Shown piece by piece: positions 48,543 through 60,333 of a DNA stretch of 64,000 nt. The position numbers and the translations under genes were made by a program. The notes beneath the pieces are model-generated. The model ran no database searches, was not told the DNA's origin, and was given only the letters and a program-made list of their open reading frames with translations. The DNA is from Nepenthes gracilis (taxonomy: Eukaryota; Streptophyta; Magnoliopsida; Caryophyllales; Nepenthaceae). The number at the start of each line of letters is the position of its first letter. The first letter of the stretch is position 1. Where the stretch lies: NCBI GenBank assembly GCA_033239525.1, contig BSYO01000014.1, positions 17,344,021 through 17,408,020 of the forward strand, in the 5' to 3' direction.

Positions 48543-50707
48543 GTTGTAGGGAAAAGTTAAGAGACCAAATGCCATAATCAAAGCCCATACGAAGCACAAT
48601 ATAGAAGCAGCCATTGCTTGTGGTAGGGAAGCAAGAAGTCCTCTAATTTTTCCAAAAATGAAAAGACGATTAATAAGATCCCCCCTAGTTGCACAACCCT
48701 TCCATTTGTAACCTTTGTTGTGTTGATTGTATGTACATTCTCTCTCAGAGTTGTAGGGCCAGTTCCTGTATCCCAAAGCCCAGCAAGTATACTGCACAAG
48801 CCTTCCATCCCAATTCCCTTGCAGACGATCACTAGTGATGGGGACTTTGAGTTAACTCTCAAAGATGCCATGTGATGGGTTCCCACATAATCAATTGATA
48901 AAACTAGGGACGCAAATATCCTAATGATATAAGTTTTCAATTGGGAGACAAGAAGACCCCACTATAATGGATAGGAAATTGTGACCCAAGTAGAAGTTCT
49001 CCATGCTTCAGAAGTATCTTTTTGGCAGTGTTTCTTTGTATATGAATGTTTTCTGTACGTATCAACGAAAATGATTGAAGTAGGTATATTAGTGCTGTGG
49101 CCTCTGTAAGTGTACACTCTACCAGTTGTCAAAAAGAATGCGTATGCCCATATGGTTGTAGCACTAAGGAAAACTGCATAAATCTGGAATATTCGATGGC
49201 TAGAAATGGATAATCCTTGGAGAAAGAAGAAAAATTGAGAACCCAACAGTATTTGGGGTATGCTTATTCCCACGCAGCTACTGGTTTAAGGGAATCCCAA
49301 GATGAAAAATGCCAAACCTATGGCAGAAATTGTTTGGACAACCATGACCGGATTTATGCACCTTAACGGTAGAGGCATGAGTCTGCTGATCCCCAAAAAG
49401 CTTTGGAATATTGAACCAACAATTATAGCCCCTTGCAATGCTCTCATTGTGTGACTAAATTTATATTCTGTAAGATTTTGAAACTCCACAAAATTCATTG
49501 CAACTAATGCTTGTGTCAAAAACACAAAGGAGCTTCCCTGAACCACTAGAAGCTCAGTACCGTAGTAGGAATGCAATATTGTGGTAATGCCAGACAACAA
49601 CAGCATTGTGAAAATCACATCTATTGTATCTGAAAAAACACGTTTCGTGCTAACGTATTTCGACCCCGTTAAAAATATAGCGGAAGCAACAATAAATAAT
49701 AAATATCTAATACACGTAGAAGATATTTAACACTAGATGCATACGAGACTAACAATCATGCACAATATAATAATGACAAGCAATAGAGATAAAGACTCAA
49801 TTTTTGGTGACGAAGTAAAAACTCGATACCCACGGTATCGAGAAAAATACTCCGGGCTTCAACGGCCAAGGAAGCAATGCACTATGAAAATCAACTTATA
49901 GACCGGTTGGTAACGACGCACTAACCTAGCCGACTTACTCCCGTTACGTGATCCCTACCAAGGAACTCCTTGGATTTGCCCGCGGCAACGGAACCGAACT
50001 CCTTCCAGTCTTCACGTCAATCTTCCCTCGAACCACTTGAATTTCCAATCACGAACGAGTCTCCTTCTTCACGAACCAACGTCTCCAACGCAGGTAGAAG
50101 GATGGAAGGTTTGAATGGAAAAAGAAAAAGAAAAATGGTGAGAAAACTCTTTAGTACATGAAGATCAAAGATGTGTCTTTTGGTTTTCTCAAGAGAAGCT
50201 AAATCAATGGAGCATGTAGGGCTTTCTTGTCAAGTTTAATGGCTTCACCAGATGTAAACCAAGGCTGTGGCGTGCTTAGGGTTTCAAGAAAATAAAGTGT
50301 GAATTTATAGTGGAGCCAAAAACGCGTTCAAAAATTCTGCCCGTTGGGCCGCCGCTCGAGCGGGGCTCTAGCACGCAGCGAGCGGCCCCCCTACTGGATT
50401 TTTGGCTCGAGCGGTTCTTGAGCTCCTGGCGAGCCGGGGACGTTCTAGATTTTAGGCTCGAGCGGGTATCGAGCGAGAGGCAAGCAGGAAGGCTTAGGGA
50501 GGGCTTGAGCGAATGGAGGGCGGACCGAACGGACTTTAACCCGACAACCCACAACTCGACATCAAAACAATAATACATATGGTCACGGAATATGCCAATA
50601 AGACAAATATCTCTAACAGTATCCTTATCAGTTCTACCCATGACTGGTACAATTACGAGAGGTATAGAAATGAGGGAGCCAGCTAACGACAAATATTGCT
50701 GAATGCC
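48543..50707 (-). pseudogene. Captured nucleobase-ascorbate transporter (NAT11/12-like) sequence
   Basis: Apart from the inserted LTR at 49631-50618, the minus strand reads through most of a NAT (xanthine/uracil permease family) membrane domain without introns. Landmarks: GIQQYLSLAGSLISIPLVIV and MGRTDKDT before the LTR; then FTMLLLSGITTILHSYYGTE, LVVQGSSFVFL, MRALQGAIIVGSIFQSFLG, INPVMVVQTISAIGLAF, IWAYAFFLTTGRVYTYRG, CQKDTSEAWRTSTWV, VLSIDYVGTHHMASLRVN, ENVHTINTTKVTNGRV and LPQAMAASILCFVWALIMAF. Several stops and frameshifts occur, and both termini are missing. Plant NAT genes are intron-rich, so the uninterrupted order implies that a spliced mRNA was copied. It lies in the element's sense orientation. 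Confidence 0.9.
49631..50618 (-). mobile_element. Solo LTR inserted in the captured NAT sequence
   Basis: This 988-base insertion has TGTTAGAG...TTTTTTCA ends on the minus strand and a perfect target duplication (plus-strand GTATC at 49626-49630 and 50619-50623). Removing it with one copy of the duplication makes the transporter reading continuous across the site (...DKDT then IDV...). No coding region remains, so it is a solo LTR formed by LTR-LTR recombination. The orientation is a guess. Confidence 0.9.
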
Positions 50708-50757
50708 TGAGGTGGGGGAAAAGCAACTTTCACTCTCCCAAGGAGAGGATAACGGAA

Positions 50758-51556
50758 ACCCATGGTGAGTATTCATCAGTGAAATCGCGCCATCAAAATG
50801 GAAGCCAACATACTTGTATACTTCCAGCAAACATCTTGCATTTGAGGCAGGAATCTCAGCACCTTTTGATTTTCTCAAGTGAAAAGACGAGGAACCCACA
50901 TTCCCTGATAACCCCGTTTTCCATAGTGGTAGTAGTGATCATCAGTTTCTTCAAACAGGTTCAGCCCTTCTAGGATAGTCTTTGACACATGATTATGCAC
51001 AATATTTCCTACGACAAATAGTCCTAGCTCACGGGCTCTATCTATCAAAGACTTGAGCTCTTCCGGAGTACCAAAACGACTTCTTGGTGCAAAACAAGTT
51101 GTCACATGGTACCCTAAACTAGCAAAATAAGAGTGCTCCTGAATAGCCATTACCTAAACAGCATCAAACCTTTTGGTGAGGGCAAGCATATCGTCTTTGA
51201 AGTTGGTACATGTGTTAATAACAGGCTCCGTACCACTCATGCCGATAGGTGACTCATAAATCCTGAGAGACTGTGGTCTCTTTGGCTGAGGATGTTTAAA
51301 TACATATACCTTCTCATCTGGGGGATCATGGGGTATCAATGCTAAACCTCCTACATTGTTTAGCCATAAGATCTTCTAAACACCAAACTCATTTCTAGCC
51401 AGAGCCTCAATAGTAGGATTCTGGTTATTGAAGTCTCCAATTAACGATGCTTGTTTCACTCCATAAGGCCATTCCATGTAAATAATCCCTGAGTCACCTT
51501 GGCAGAAATCAAGCTGCTCATAGCCATGAGAAAATGATAGCAAGCCCCCTAGGCCA
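50758..51556 (-). pseudogene. Captured starch branching enzyme fragment
   Basis: The minus strand carries plant 1,4-alpha-glucan branching enzyme (GH13) sequence: [110 protein letters not shown] and LEVYKYVGFHFDGAISLMN. About 40 residues are missing between LIPHDPPDE and the preceding block. The catalytic region survives as GFHFDG (GFRFDG in active enzymes), and IVHSH is changed to IVHNH. Stops occur near 51377 and 51156. It covers roughly 300 enzyme residues with no introns, although plant SBE genes have about twenty, so it is a processed copy. It joins NAT sequence near 50710-50757. Confidence 0.9.
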
Positions 51557-52340
51557 CATGAAACGACAGAAGTTTCTACATTTACTTTATCATCTTTAGC
51601 TTTAGGAGATTCTTACTTGTCACAACTCTTGGGTTGAGGGTCGAATTCATGTGTTGCCTGAGTATCAGTTAGGACCTTATTAGAAATTTCTAATTGACCG
51701 AGAGAGAATGAAGAGCCATCACTCTCAATCCCTGGAACCAGCACTGTCGTAGAAGCAACTACTGTTGCAGATCGGGAGTCTAACTCAAATGAGGACTTCT
51801 AAGCAAAGATCTGCCCTGAAGTTCGAATAAAAAAGGGCTCAAGATCAGCCTTGTAAGCAGCAGTCGGAGAAGTTTGGAAAAGCTAGGACAGAGTAGCTTC
51901 ATGATTCAAGGAGGATGAATGGGCGTCAGGTTAGGGTACATGATGATGGAGGGCGATTTGGTTGTCAGGTTGTGAGGGTACATGAAGATGGGGGACGATT
52001 TGGTTGTCAGGTTGTGAGGGTAGAATTATGGTTAAGATTTGGGTTGGAGTTGGAGGCTGCGGTGTTGGTATTGTGGTAGAAGGCGCCATGACCAAGCTAG
52101 TGTTTGGAAACAATGGTGAAGGGGAAACACCAACAGATGGAGAAGCCAATACTAGTGAAGGGGTCTGCGACCATGAAATAGATTGTCCCTTGATTCTTGT
52201 GAATGATTGACTGATTTCAGCAAGGAAGTGATGGATTTGTGCTATAGTGGAAGCGGTGGTGGCAATTCGGGTAGCAGGGGGTGGCAATTCAGCTAGCAGG
52301 TGGTTGTACGGACACAACGAAGGAAGCAATTTTGGGTTGG
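51557..52340 (-). other. E2 Pro/Ser-rich region, origin unclear
   Basis: The minus strand is open at 51931-52329 with Pro-, Ser- and Thr-rich sequence (SPSVGVSPSPLFPNTS; TIPTPQPPTPTQI) and a 14-residue tandem repeat ending in QPDNQIxxHxHVP, mirrored by a 42-base DNA duplication at about 51939-52022. Between it and the SBE piece, LVPGIESDGSSFSLGQLEIS and DTQATHEFDPQPKSCDK look like protein but were not recognised. Confidence 0.4.
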
Positions 52341-52344
52341 GTTT

Positions 52345-52870
52345 AAGGAAGAGGAAGAGCGGTTGTGGCGTCTAGTGGAGATGGTAGCATTCTGAGTGGG
52401 GTTTGGGTTGGGATTTGCAGATGTGATCGTGGAATCGTGGTCGACGATGTTCTAAACACAATGGTGGTTAAAAGCAACAATGAGTTGATGGATTGTAGCA
52501 GTTGTTGCTCGACTTGAGACCAGGGATGGAAAATTTCAATGAGGGAATTTGGAATTTGCTCAATGGTGGGAGTTTTAGGGGCGGTACCTAATGCGTGTTG
52601 TGATACGGTCACCTTCCACTCCTTTAACTCCTTCAACATTGCTGGTAAGCTAGGGTTTTGTTCAATGTTGTTGAGCGATGGAAGGATGTCAGCAACAGAG
52701 TGTTGAAAATGCGTGGTTGTGGAAGTAAGGATGGCAATTTTTGCTGCATATTGCCGAACGGTTGTCGCGACGTCCGCTATCTGCTTCGACAGCCTTGCAA
52801 TGGAGGCTTCGAGTGTGTCGAGTGCTCGTTATTCAATCATTATCTCCTTTTCTACATCTCAATGAGAGCA
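52345..52870 (-). pseudogene. Gag amino-terminal fragment of E2
   Basis: Next to the 5' LTR the minus strand reads RALDTLEASIARLSKQIADV (predicted coiled coil), HSVADILPSLNNIEQNPSLP, then MLKELKEWKVTVSQHALG and a longer open stretch to 52343. It aligns with E1's gag start, including the NIE-x-x-PSLP block. An early in-frame stop lies near the start. Confidence 0.7.
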
Positions 52871-52877
52871 CCAATAA

Positions 52878-53349
52878 TGCGTGCATGGCAGCGGTGGCAT
52901 GCAAGTTGTGAAGCAACCGATGGGATTAAAGGAAGATGGGAAGAGAAATCATAAGAAGAAGAAGAAGGGAAAGGAGAGTTCGGCAAAGGAATCGAGAGAG
53001 AAATGACAGAGAGAAGGGAGAAGGTTCGTGAGTGCAGAGAGAGAGAGATATATAAGACAGAAAGAAATGAGAAGCAAGTGTATTTTCTCTACTTCTCCCA
53101 TCTACAGTAACGGGCTTCTTAAAACAGTGAAGGGCAACAATTCATGGGCCCACAAAATAGAAAAACAAACATGGTTGAGGGAGAAGGAACACCTACGCTG
53201 GGACACAAAATAGAAAAAATAGAAAGGGGTTGATGCACGTGCAGGAAATATAAAATAGCATGCAGTATTCAGTAATATTGCCTGAACACTTTGTTTTCAG
53301 GTTAAAACTAGTGAGTGAGCTTCCGAGGGTATATCGAAGAGTTTGAACA
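52878..53349 (-). repeat. E2 5' LTR
   Basis: The LTR runs from TGCGTGCATGG to TTTGAACA. It matches both ends of the deleted 3' LTR and includes a GA-rich stretch near 53036-53050, as in E1's LTRs. On the minus strand the next bases are TTATTGGTGCTCTC. Confidence 0.8.
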
Positions 53350-56300
53350 AGCACACACATAAAGCTCATGAACAAGAAAAGAATATAGCACGGCAAGATG
53401 GTAGTAGCATTCACAGACTAATGAAAAATATTTGTTGTAGTACAGCTCGTGCCTGCCCCACTTTGTCTCACCTAATGGACTCCAAAATTGTTGGTATTCT
53501 TCGTAACAAGGCATTTGTGCGAATAGATATAATCTGCGGACTCAAACACGCCAGGCAAGCATATTGATGTTCAATATCAGTATGATAAATGGTTGAGGAC
53601 AATGAAGTAGGTCAAGTGGTTGAATTTCACAAACTGATGTACGAATTTCAATGATAAAAAACATTGCAACTAATTTGACTGATGGTTACTAGTTGTGCTA
53701 TATGCTGTACCATCTGCAATAATATAACAAAAGCCTTCATACGGGATGAAATAAAGACTGCCTCAAAGCATTCCATTCCAAAGAAAGAGACATTTAGGCT
53801 CAGAAGAAGTAATTAAGATGGGAATAAATTTAGCAATTTGTGAGCACGTCCTATTGCGACCTGGACTCAAATCATTTAACATGGCCCAAACTACTCGTGC
53901 AGAATGTAAGGTATCGGTTTTTAAAATATAGTAAATATGAGTGACTAAGTTAATATAAGTGAATCGATGTCAAAAGACATGGGAAAAATTAGACTGAAAA
54001 GTCTAAAGACCCGTAATTGGCAAAATTGGGAACCAGCGTTATAAACTGTGAAATGTTAATTCGTAGATAAGATTCGAATTTTAAATTATGATAATCATAA
54101 TTTATTGAGCTTATATAATTAAAATTAGAGTCTAAGAATGTGAGAAATTTGCTTAGAAGGGTCGAAATGGGTTCGAGACGTTGCGAGTGCGAAGCAGGCT
54201 CGTTGCAGGCTTAACGCGGGCTTGACCCGCACCTGACCCACGCCTGAGGCACCACTCGAGCACGAATAATAGAATCCTATGCCCGAGGAGCACCCGAGGC
54301 ATGTCCAGGGGTGTGTTTAACAAAACCCTCGCTCGATGAGCACTCGACGGGCGCTAGAACGCAGGCCTGTTAGAAGGCCGTGTCAGGTTTTCTATCTGCG
54401 TCATTTTACACGATTTCCAAGAGAGAAAAGAGAGAGAGAGGGAGAAGAGAGAGAGGGAGGAATCCGAAGGTCTCGAATCCGATTTCGAGCTCGAGCTAGT
54501 TGGAGAAGTGATAGATCGGGTCCAGGTAAGTGCACCCATACCCTCCTCTTTCATTTTCTTGCACCTTTATTTTATTTTATTTGGGTATTTTTATTCTGAT
54601 ACCCGATTAAAGTCATATTATGTGTTACCCATGGCTTGGGCATGCACCTATGTGAATTTCATGTCCAAATTTCGAGTTTTGGCTGGTTTTTTGCACCAAA
54701 ATCCTAACCCCGTACCCGGACCTTTTTACCCACGGATTTTTTGAGACTTTTGCTTAAATTGACTTTAGAATATTATTACTCATAACTTATATAAGTTAAT
54801 CTATCGATTGGATATCCGATTTGGTAATTTCATGTGAAAATTTATTTGTTGGAACCCTAACCCGTGCCTAGGTAATTTCATGTGAAAATCCGTTTGGCAC
54901 GTCCAGGATCCCTAATCGGTGCGTTAGCACTGTTCACCTAAAATTAATTGGGGCTTTTGTATGATCCTATATTGATTAATTGGTATTTAATCATATGAAA
55001 TTGTATATACTCAATTATATATTTTGAAAATTACGTTACGTGTATTTGTAAAGGAATTACCATCCGAAAGCTCCAAGGTTAAGTTTGGTCGATGTGGTAA
55101 GAATTCTCTAGTTGTTCCAAAGTATTACATTGAATTATGCACATGTGTAAAGTCATATGAAGACTTAAACCCTCAAGAAAAGATAATAAAATATGGAGAA
55201 AACGCAACAATTTGTTATGTGAATGATTCATTCTCCCGTGTGAAAACTATATGAAAGAAGTTTGGTAAATTTTTTCTCAAATATTAAGAAATTATAAAAC
55301 CTGGACCATGAATTTATATTTAAAGGGTAGTATCCCCTGGTATGCTATTGATATTACGGTAAAAACTCAAGAATTATCCTGACCGCGAATCTTGGCCGCG
55401 TATTGAAGTAGGAAATGTCCTTAGCATACCTTAGGATATTACTGTGGAAGAGTAGAGACAACCTCTGGGCCACAGGAGACATGGTGACATATTTGATGTG
55501 GCCCCATATATTGGGCTAAAGGTATACTGCTTATCAAATGGTGTTAAATTGCATGGCTATGTACTTTAGAATGTATAGGAGTATACACATTTCTTTCATC
55601 GTTCTCCTGCATCGTTAGTTAGTACGGCCTATTGGCCTTGGTCCACAAACATAAAAAAAATTATGCATAATATGAAACCCCAAGAAAGAAAGATAAAATA
55701 TAAAAAGTTACTTATATTTTGGGAATGCATTGCTCATGTTTCATGTTATGCACCCTATATCATATTCTTATCTCTTTTCCTATCCCATTTGCTTATATTC
55801 TACTTTATCTTTATTTATATTGTACTTGTTGAATTTTTGGCTCACCTTTACTTCTTTCCTTGTCTCCAAATAAGTATGAACTTATACCCGATAGGACGGG
55901 ATAGAAGATTAGAAGTCGGCTAGGCATAAAGATCTTGGAAGATAGTTAGATGGCTTAGATTTGTGATTTTGTACCCTATTATAGAATATATTGTATTATT
56001 TTTAATGGCCATGTATACTGATGATGATGATATTATATATATAGTCTAAGCTTCTGTTGTATTTGATGGATATAATTGTTTCCGCATGTTTATATGATTT
56101 AATTATGTACCTAATGATTTCTTATCTGAGTCGACGTCATATCCAAAGTTATGATATCGGTACCACATGTTGTTAATTATGGTTTTGGATTCTGTGTGGT
56201 TTATTGTGATTTTCTGGATGTGTCGGAGTTGATTTAGTTAGATTTTTATTGTTGTAAAGGATATTTTATATGATTTGTATTTGTTTGGCAGCAATTTTTC

Positions 56301-57915
56301 TGCCGAAACTTTACCAGATTTTTGGTAGGAAATGCAATCTGTCATACAGAATCCATAAACCATACAAATCTTTTAATAACCATTATGTATAAAAAAATAT
56401 ATTTCGAAAATATAATCACACATAAATAGTCTAGCTCAAACACATCAAGAAAAATAAAATGTTCAAATATATCAAGCAACTATCTAGGATTATCGCTCCA
56501 AAAATAATGTTCATAGAGTCCGTAAAAGAAATCCTCTCCAACACTCAAAGATAAATGGTCACTAACCTCCAAGATCCTCTTTATATGATGTCTTGAAGTA
56601 ACTGAAAGATCCTTTACGAACAACTCGAATTCTACTCTAATTTTGAGCTAATAAAATATAATAATGAGTCAGATACTTAATAAATAATAATAATCAATAA
56701 TACATAATAATTAATAATTATATCGAATAAATAATATTAAAATATGCATAATCAATAATAATAATACAAAACTTAATAATAAACTCAATCTGAGACTTCA
56801 TAATTTTTCATAATTACGATTTAAAAGTAATAATAAAAATGATTTTGTCGGATCCACGTATCACAAAGACAATGATTTCATAGAAATTGGATCTCATTAA
56901 TAACAAATGAGGATCCTCAGAGTCCAACACTACAAAAAGGATAGGAAAACCTGGGCCTCAATATCAATACGAATGACATAAATTCTCCAAATTTGAATAA
57001 GAATATAATGTTTTAGATTCTATAGAATCTGAACATCACTAAATCTAACTCATAAAGTTTACATAATACGGCTCATGAATGTTATTGAATATCAAATTCA
57101 AAAGGTATCAACGATAACGAGAAATTATAAAAAATTTTTGAATCTTATTCTACAACTGTAAATCACAGGTTTCATATTCACGCCCCAACAGTCGGGTGCA
57201 ACTATAAGATAATTGATATTCACAAATTTGGCATGCGATTAAATCTATAGTCTCAAGAGATTTTGCCAATCCTATACGCTGGGATCCTACACACCACAAC
57301 AGATGACGAAAAATCAGAGAAAAATGGTAAGATTAGTTCCTCTATTTATTCTTCGATACTCAAATCAGTAAACAATCTTTTAAGAAAAAGAAAGTAAAAA
57401 CAAAGTATGCGGGGATAAATGTAAGGAGAGGGATCTGAGAGTGAGAATTGGGGGTGCACTCATTGAGAGTGGTTTTGGTCGTGGAGTGCTCGTTGAAAGC
57501 GGCCTTTCTGTTTACTAAGTTTGTTGGAAACTAGTAACGGAAGAGAGGACAAGATGAGTGGAACCTTAAGAGCTGGAAAGCTTTATGGAGGTTTTAATAT
57601 ATCAAAGAGCGTGCCCATGGAGTGAGTCTCTATGACTTTTTATAGCTACGGGCCTTTGCTACCTTTCTTGGGTGGTGAGGCAAGATGCCTACCTTTTGAA
57701 GGGATCTTTTCCTTTCCTTGTGTAAATGCAGGCGCTATTCTGGGTTACAACAGTCGGGAAGGAGGATTTGCTCATTTCGCGGAAATGTCGCGCACAGTGA
57801 ATGTTGAAGTTGCCATTGTGAGTCGTCCACTGATTTGAGAGTTTTACCTCCGGGGTGCGCTTTGATTTGGGAAGATTTTTGTTATAGAGGAGATTGCCAT
57901 CTTCAAAATTGCGGA
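53350..57915. other. Repeat-like non-coding region
   Basis: No gene was recognised. From about 53905 to 54800 the composition is balanced, with GAGCACTCGA-type phrases, a GAGAGA tract and a GTAAGT donor-like site near 54526, as in the leader of a large LTR. Sequence near 55790-55920 (CTTGTTGAATTTTTGGCTCACC...CTCCAAATAAGTATG) resembles 59960-60025, so both may derive from one repeat family. From 56330 to 57300 it is AT-rich spacer. At 57410-57840 a GC-richer block has an unrecognised open stretch. Confidence 0.4.
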
Positions 57916-58135
57916 TGTAACGACCCGAACCATAAACTTTAAGCGTGGCTCGGACCGTTCATGCAAAAATCTCAAAACTTATAATCTTCCATAATATTAA
58001 TACAATTTAATTAAGCTACTATCAAATTCATCAACATATCGTATAATTATCTTGAAATAAAAACTATTAAGAATCACGGGTCGCAACTTGAATGAAAACT
58101 ACTTAACTTTCGTCAATAACATATCTAGTTTTTAT
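57916..58135 (+). repeat. Left terminal inverted repeat
   Basis: It pairs with 60107-60328 in inverted orientation. Shared phrases include CGTGGCTCGGACCGTT, CTCAAAACTTATAATCTTC and CAACTTTCGTCAATAA-type sequence. Similarity ends after ATATCTAGTTT. Confidence 0.82.
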
Positions 58136-58499
58136 CACGAAAAGATGAAAAAACGAATTAAAAGTAATATATTTTGACCAGTTTAAACCCTTAACTAGTT
58201 CTCCATTTTGTCCTGATATACAAAACTGTTATTAAGGCCATAATTTAATCGTCACATCCAAACAAAGCCTACAATTATCATATCTGATTTATATCATACC
58301 AATACTTCATCTAGCGATTCCCAGACGAAATTTTATAATACTTCAACCACGTTCTACTGATCAACTTATATTCTAAAATATGCACACATATATTCATCAC
58401 CACTATAATATATCAATATTTACTTCACTGACTAGTCATATTCATGTATATATATATAACCATATTAAAACTTGGCAAACCTGCTAAAAACTCATATAT

Positions 58500-58800
58500 A
58501 AATATATACATATTTACACACTCACACACAGCAACAATAGCATACCTCACTTATCTCACTTCACACAGCTACACACTTGCACTCACCTGCCCACACCAAC
58601 GCACACAGATAGCACACACGCACACACAGCCATACACACAAAGAGCATCAATAGCACACACACACCACCACACGGCTTCACACATACGCACCCACCCTTT
58701 TCATTCCCTGTTCACACTCACGCACACACAGTAGCAGCACACCACATTGCTCCCACACATACACACTGACTACACAAACACCCATAGCAGCAGCACACCA
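58500..58800. repeat. CA-rich simple-sequence region
   Basis: This stretch is dominated by CACACA and related trimers (CACACC, CGCACA), imperfect throughout. It is in frame to give a spurious His/Thr-rich open stretch. Confidence 0.8.
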
Positions 58801-58813
58801 TACATTTATGTAC

Positions 58814-58816
<3 letters not shown>

Positions 58817-58848
<32 letters not shown>
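58817..58848. repeat. TA microsatellite
   Basis: About sixteen uninterrupted TA dinucleotides. Confidence 0.95.
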
Positions 58849-58849
<1 letters not shown>

Positions 58850-60106
58850 TTCTGTATAGTATCACTGAACTATACAAATTTCCAACCGATAGAGCATGAG
58901 GCTCTCTTCACTCACCTGTACTCATGCACCTTCAGCAATACACACACGCACAGTAGAACATACCACACATTACACACACAAATATGGTCTACATAAGACA
59001 TATACACATTCCTACCCCATGTGCAGCATACTCATACGATTACATATATATATATACACACCTCTATATGCACCATATACATACACACCCAATAATTTAA
59101 TCACCAAATTTCCAAATCCCTCCCTCATATAGTCTTGCTCATAACAAAACACAAAGCTTTGTTTTTTTCGATTTCTGATTTTTCAATAGTTTTTACACAA
59201 TCTCCACATATACCCAATTTTAACAGCATCATGAAAATTGAGGGAGAGAAGAAGCAGATTTGTAATAAAGGAATGTGTATTTGCAGAGCAAGAAGAGAAA
59301 TGACAATAAAGGAATTTCCGTATCATGGTGATAATGAGGAATATTATTTATTGTAGAGGGATACATATAGTTATGTGACCATCGTAGAAGGTGATATCAA
59401 GGATATCATTTGATGAGGGGTATCATGAATGGTATGGGTATACTACGGGTACAACCTCTCAGATGACTGTAGGGGTAGTGAGAATACCATTGATAACCTC
59501 ATTGCATTTACCTATCCGTTAGGGGTGTAAATACACGACATTTAGTTCACGGTGGTAGAATAAGGTCCAAGGAGATTCATTATGATATTTCGTCATTGTT
59601 AATACCTCTCGAGTTTGAGATTTTATACAATTTTCGAGTTATATTCGGTAGAATTTATGTGTCAGATTCTATGATAGTCTGATCAGTAAAATCCATATTG
59701 TTTATTATTATTTGATATTTAGGTTGTTCATATTGACATTCAAACCAGGAAATTCCTGCATGTCTTTTGATGTTAGATTATGAGGGGTTTTCGCCTGTTA
59801 TTGGCAAACCTTGTTATCTTTGTCACATGAGGGTCCGGAGAGGCCTACCTTACTTTTCGGTTTGAGTCATGTTTACGATGTGTTGTGACTTCTTGGATAT
59901 AGTTAGATTGTTATATTTTTAATATTCAAGATATTTATTATTTATTAAGCGTTTTTTATTATTATCATTTGTTGAGTTTTGGTTCACCATTGTGTTTTCT
60001 TGACTCCAAATTGAGTTGATTGTATAGTGCGGATCGTGGGATCCTACTTTTGTTGTATGACTTTCAGGTAGAGTGATTTGACGAGACTAGATATTATCTC
60101 TCAGTG

Positions 60107-60328
60107 GGAGACAAACTAGATATTTTATTGACGAAAGTTGAATAGTTTTTATTCGGGTTGCGACCTGTGATCCTTAATAGTTTTCATTTCAGAATAATTA
60201 TATAATATATTGATAAATTTGATAGTAACTTAATTGAATTGTATTGCCATTATAGAAGATTATAAGTTTTGAGGTTTCCACATTAACGGTCCGAGCCACG
60301 TTTAAAGTTTACGGTTCGGATCGTCACA
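60107..60328 (-). repeat. Right terminal inverted repeat
   Basis: This is the inverted copy of 57916-58135, with scattered substitutions and a few small indels, ending CGTCACA at 60328. Confidence 0.82.
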
Positions 60329-60333
60329 GCAGA

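Larger units (their letters stand above)
47946..53349 (-). mobile_element. E2: non-autonomous gypsy-type element with SBE and NAT cargo
   Basis: E2 is flanked by related LTRs: 52878-53349 (472 bases, 5') and 47946-48178 (233 bases, internally deleted, 3'). Minus-strand order is 5' LTR, TTGGTGCTCTCATTGAG (candidate primer-binding site), gag amino-terminus, a Pro/Ser-rich part, starch branching enzyme sequence, nucleobase-ascorbate transporter sequence, a chromodomain-type pol end, 3' LTR. Without the nested solo LTR the element is about 4.4 kb, close to E1. No reverse transcriptase or integrase is present. A target duplication was not found: the flanking 5-mers ATGGA and AGCAC differ, perhaps because the 3' LTR is damaged. 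Confidence 0.82.
57916..60328. mobile_element. Element with 220-base terminal inverted repeats
   Basis: The left end (TGTAACGACCCGAACC...) and the right end (...GGTTCGGATCGTCACA) are inverted copies of each other for about 220 bases. The 5-base flanks GCGGA (57911-57915) and GCAGA (60329-60333) differ at one base and may be an aged target duplication. The 2 kb interior has no transposase or polymerase motif; it holds CA-rich and TA-rich simple sequence and a stretch resembling LTR leaders. It could be a foldback or MULE-like non-autonomous DNA element, or two LTRs of opposite orientation. Confidence 0.65.

Noticed and set aside
47941..53354. Target-site duplication for E2 using AGCAT/AGCAC near the ends
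   Set aside because: The similar bases are offset from the LTR terminus on the left and mismatch at one position, so they do not meet the standard met by E1, C1 and C2.
58444..58734. His/Thr-rich frame of 96 codons
   Set aside because: It is a translation of CA-rich simple sequence, not a protein.
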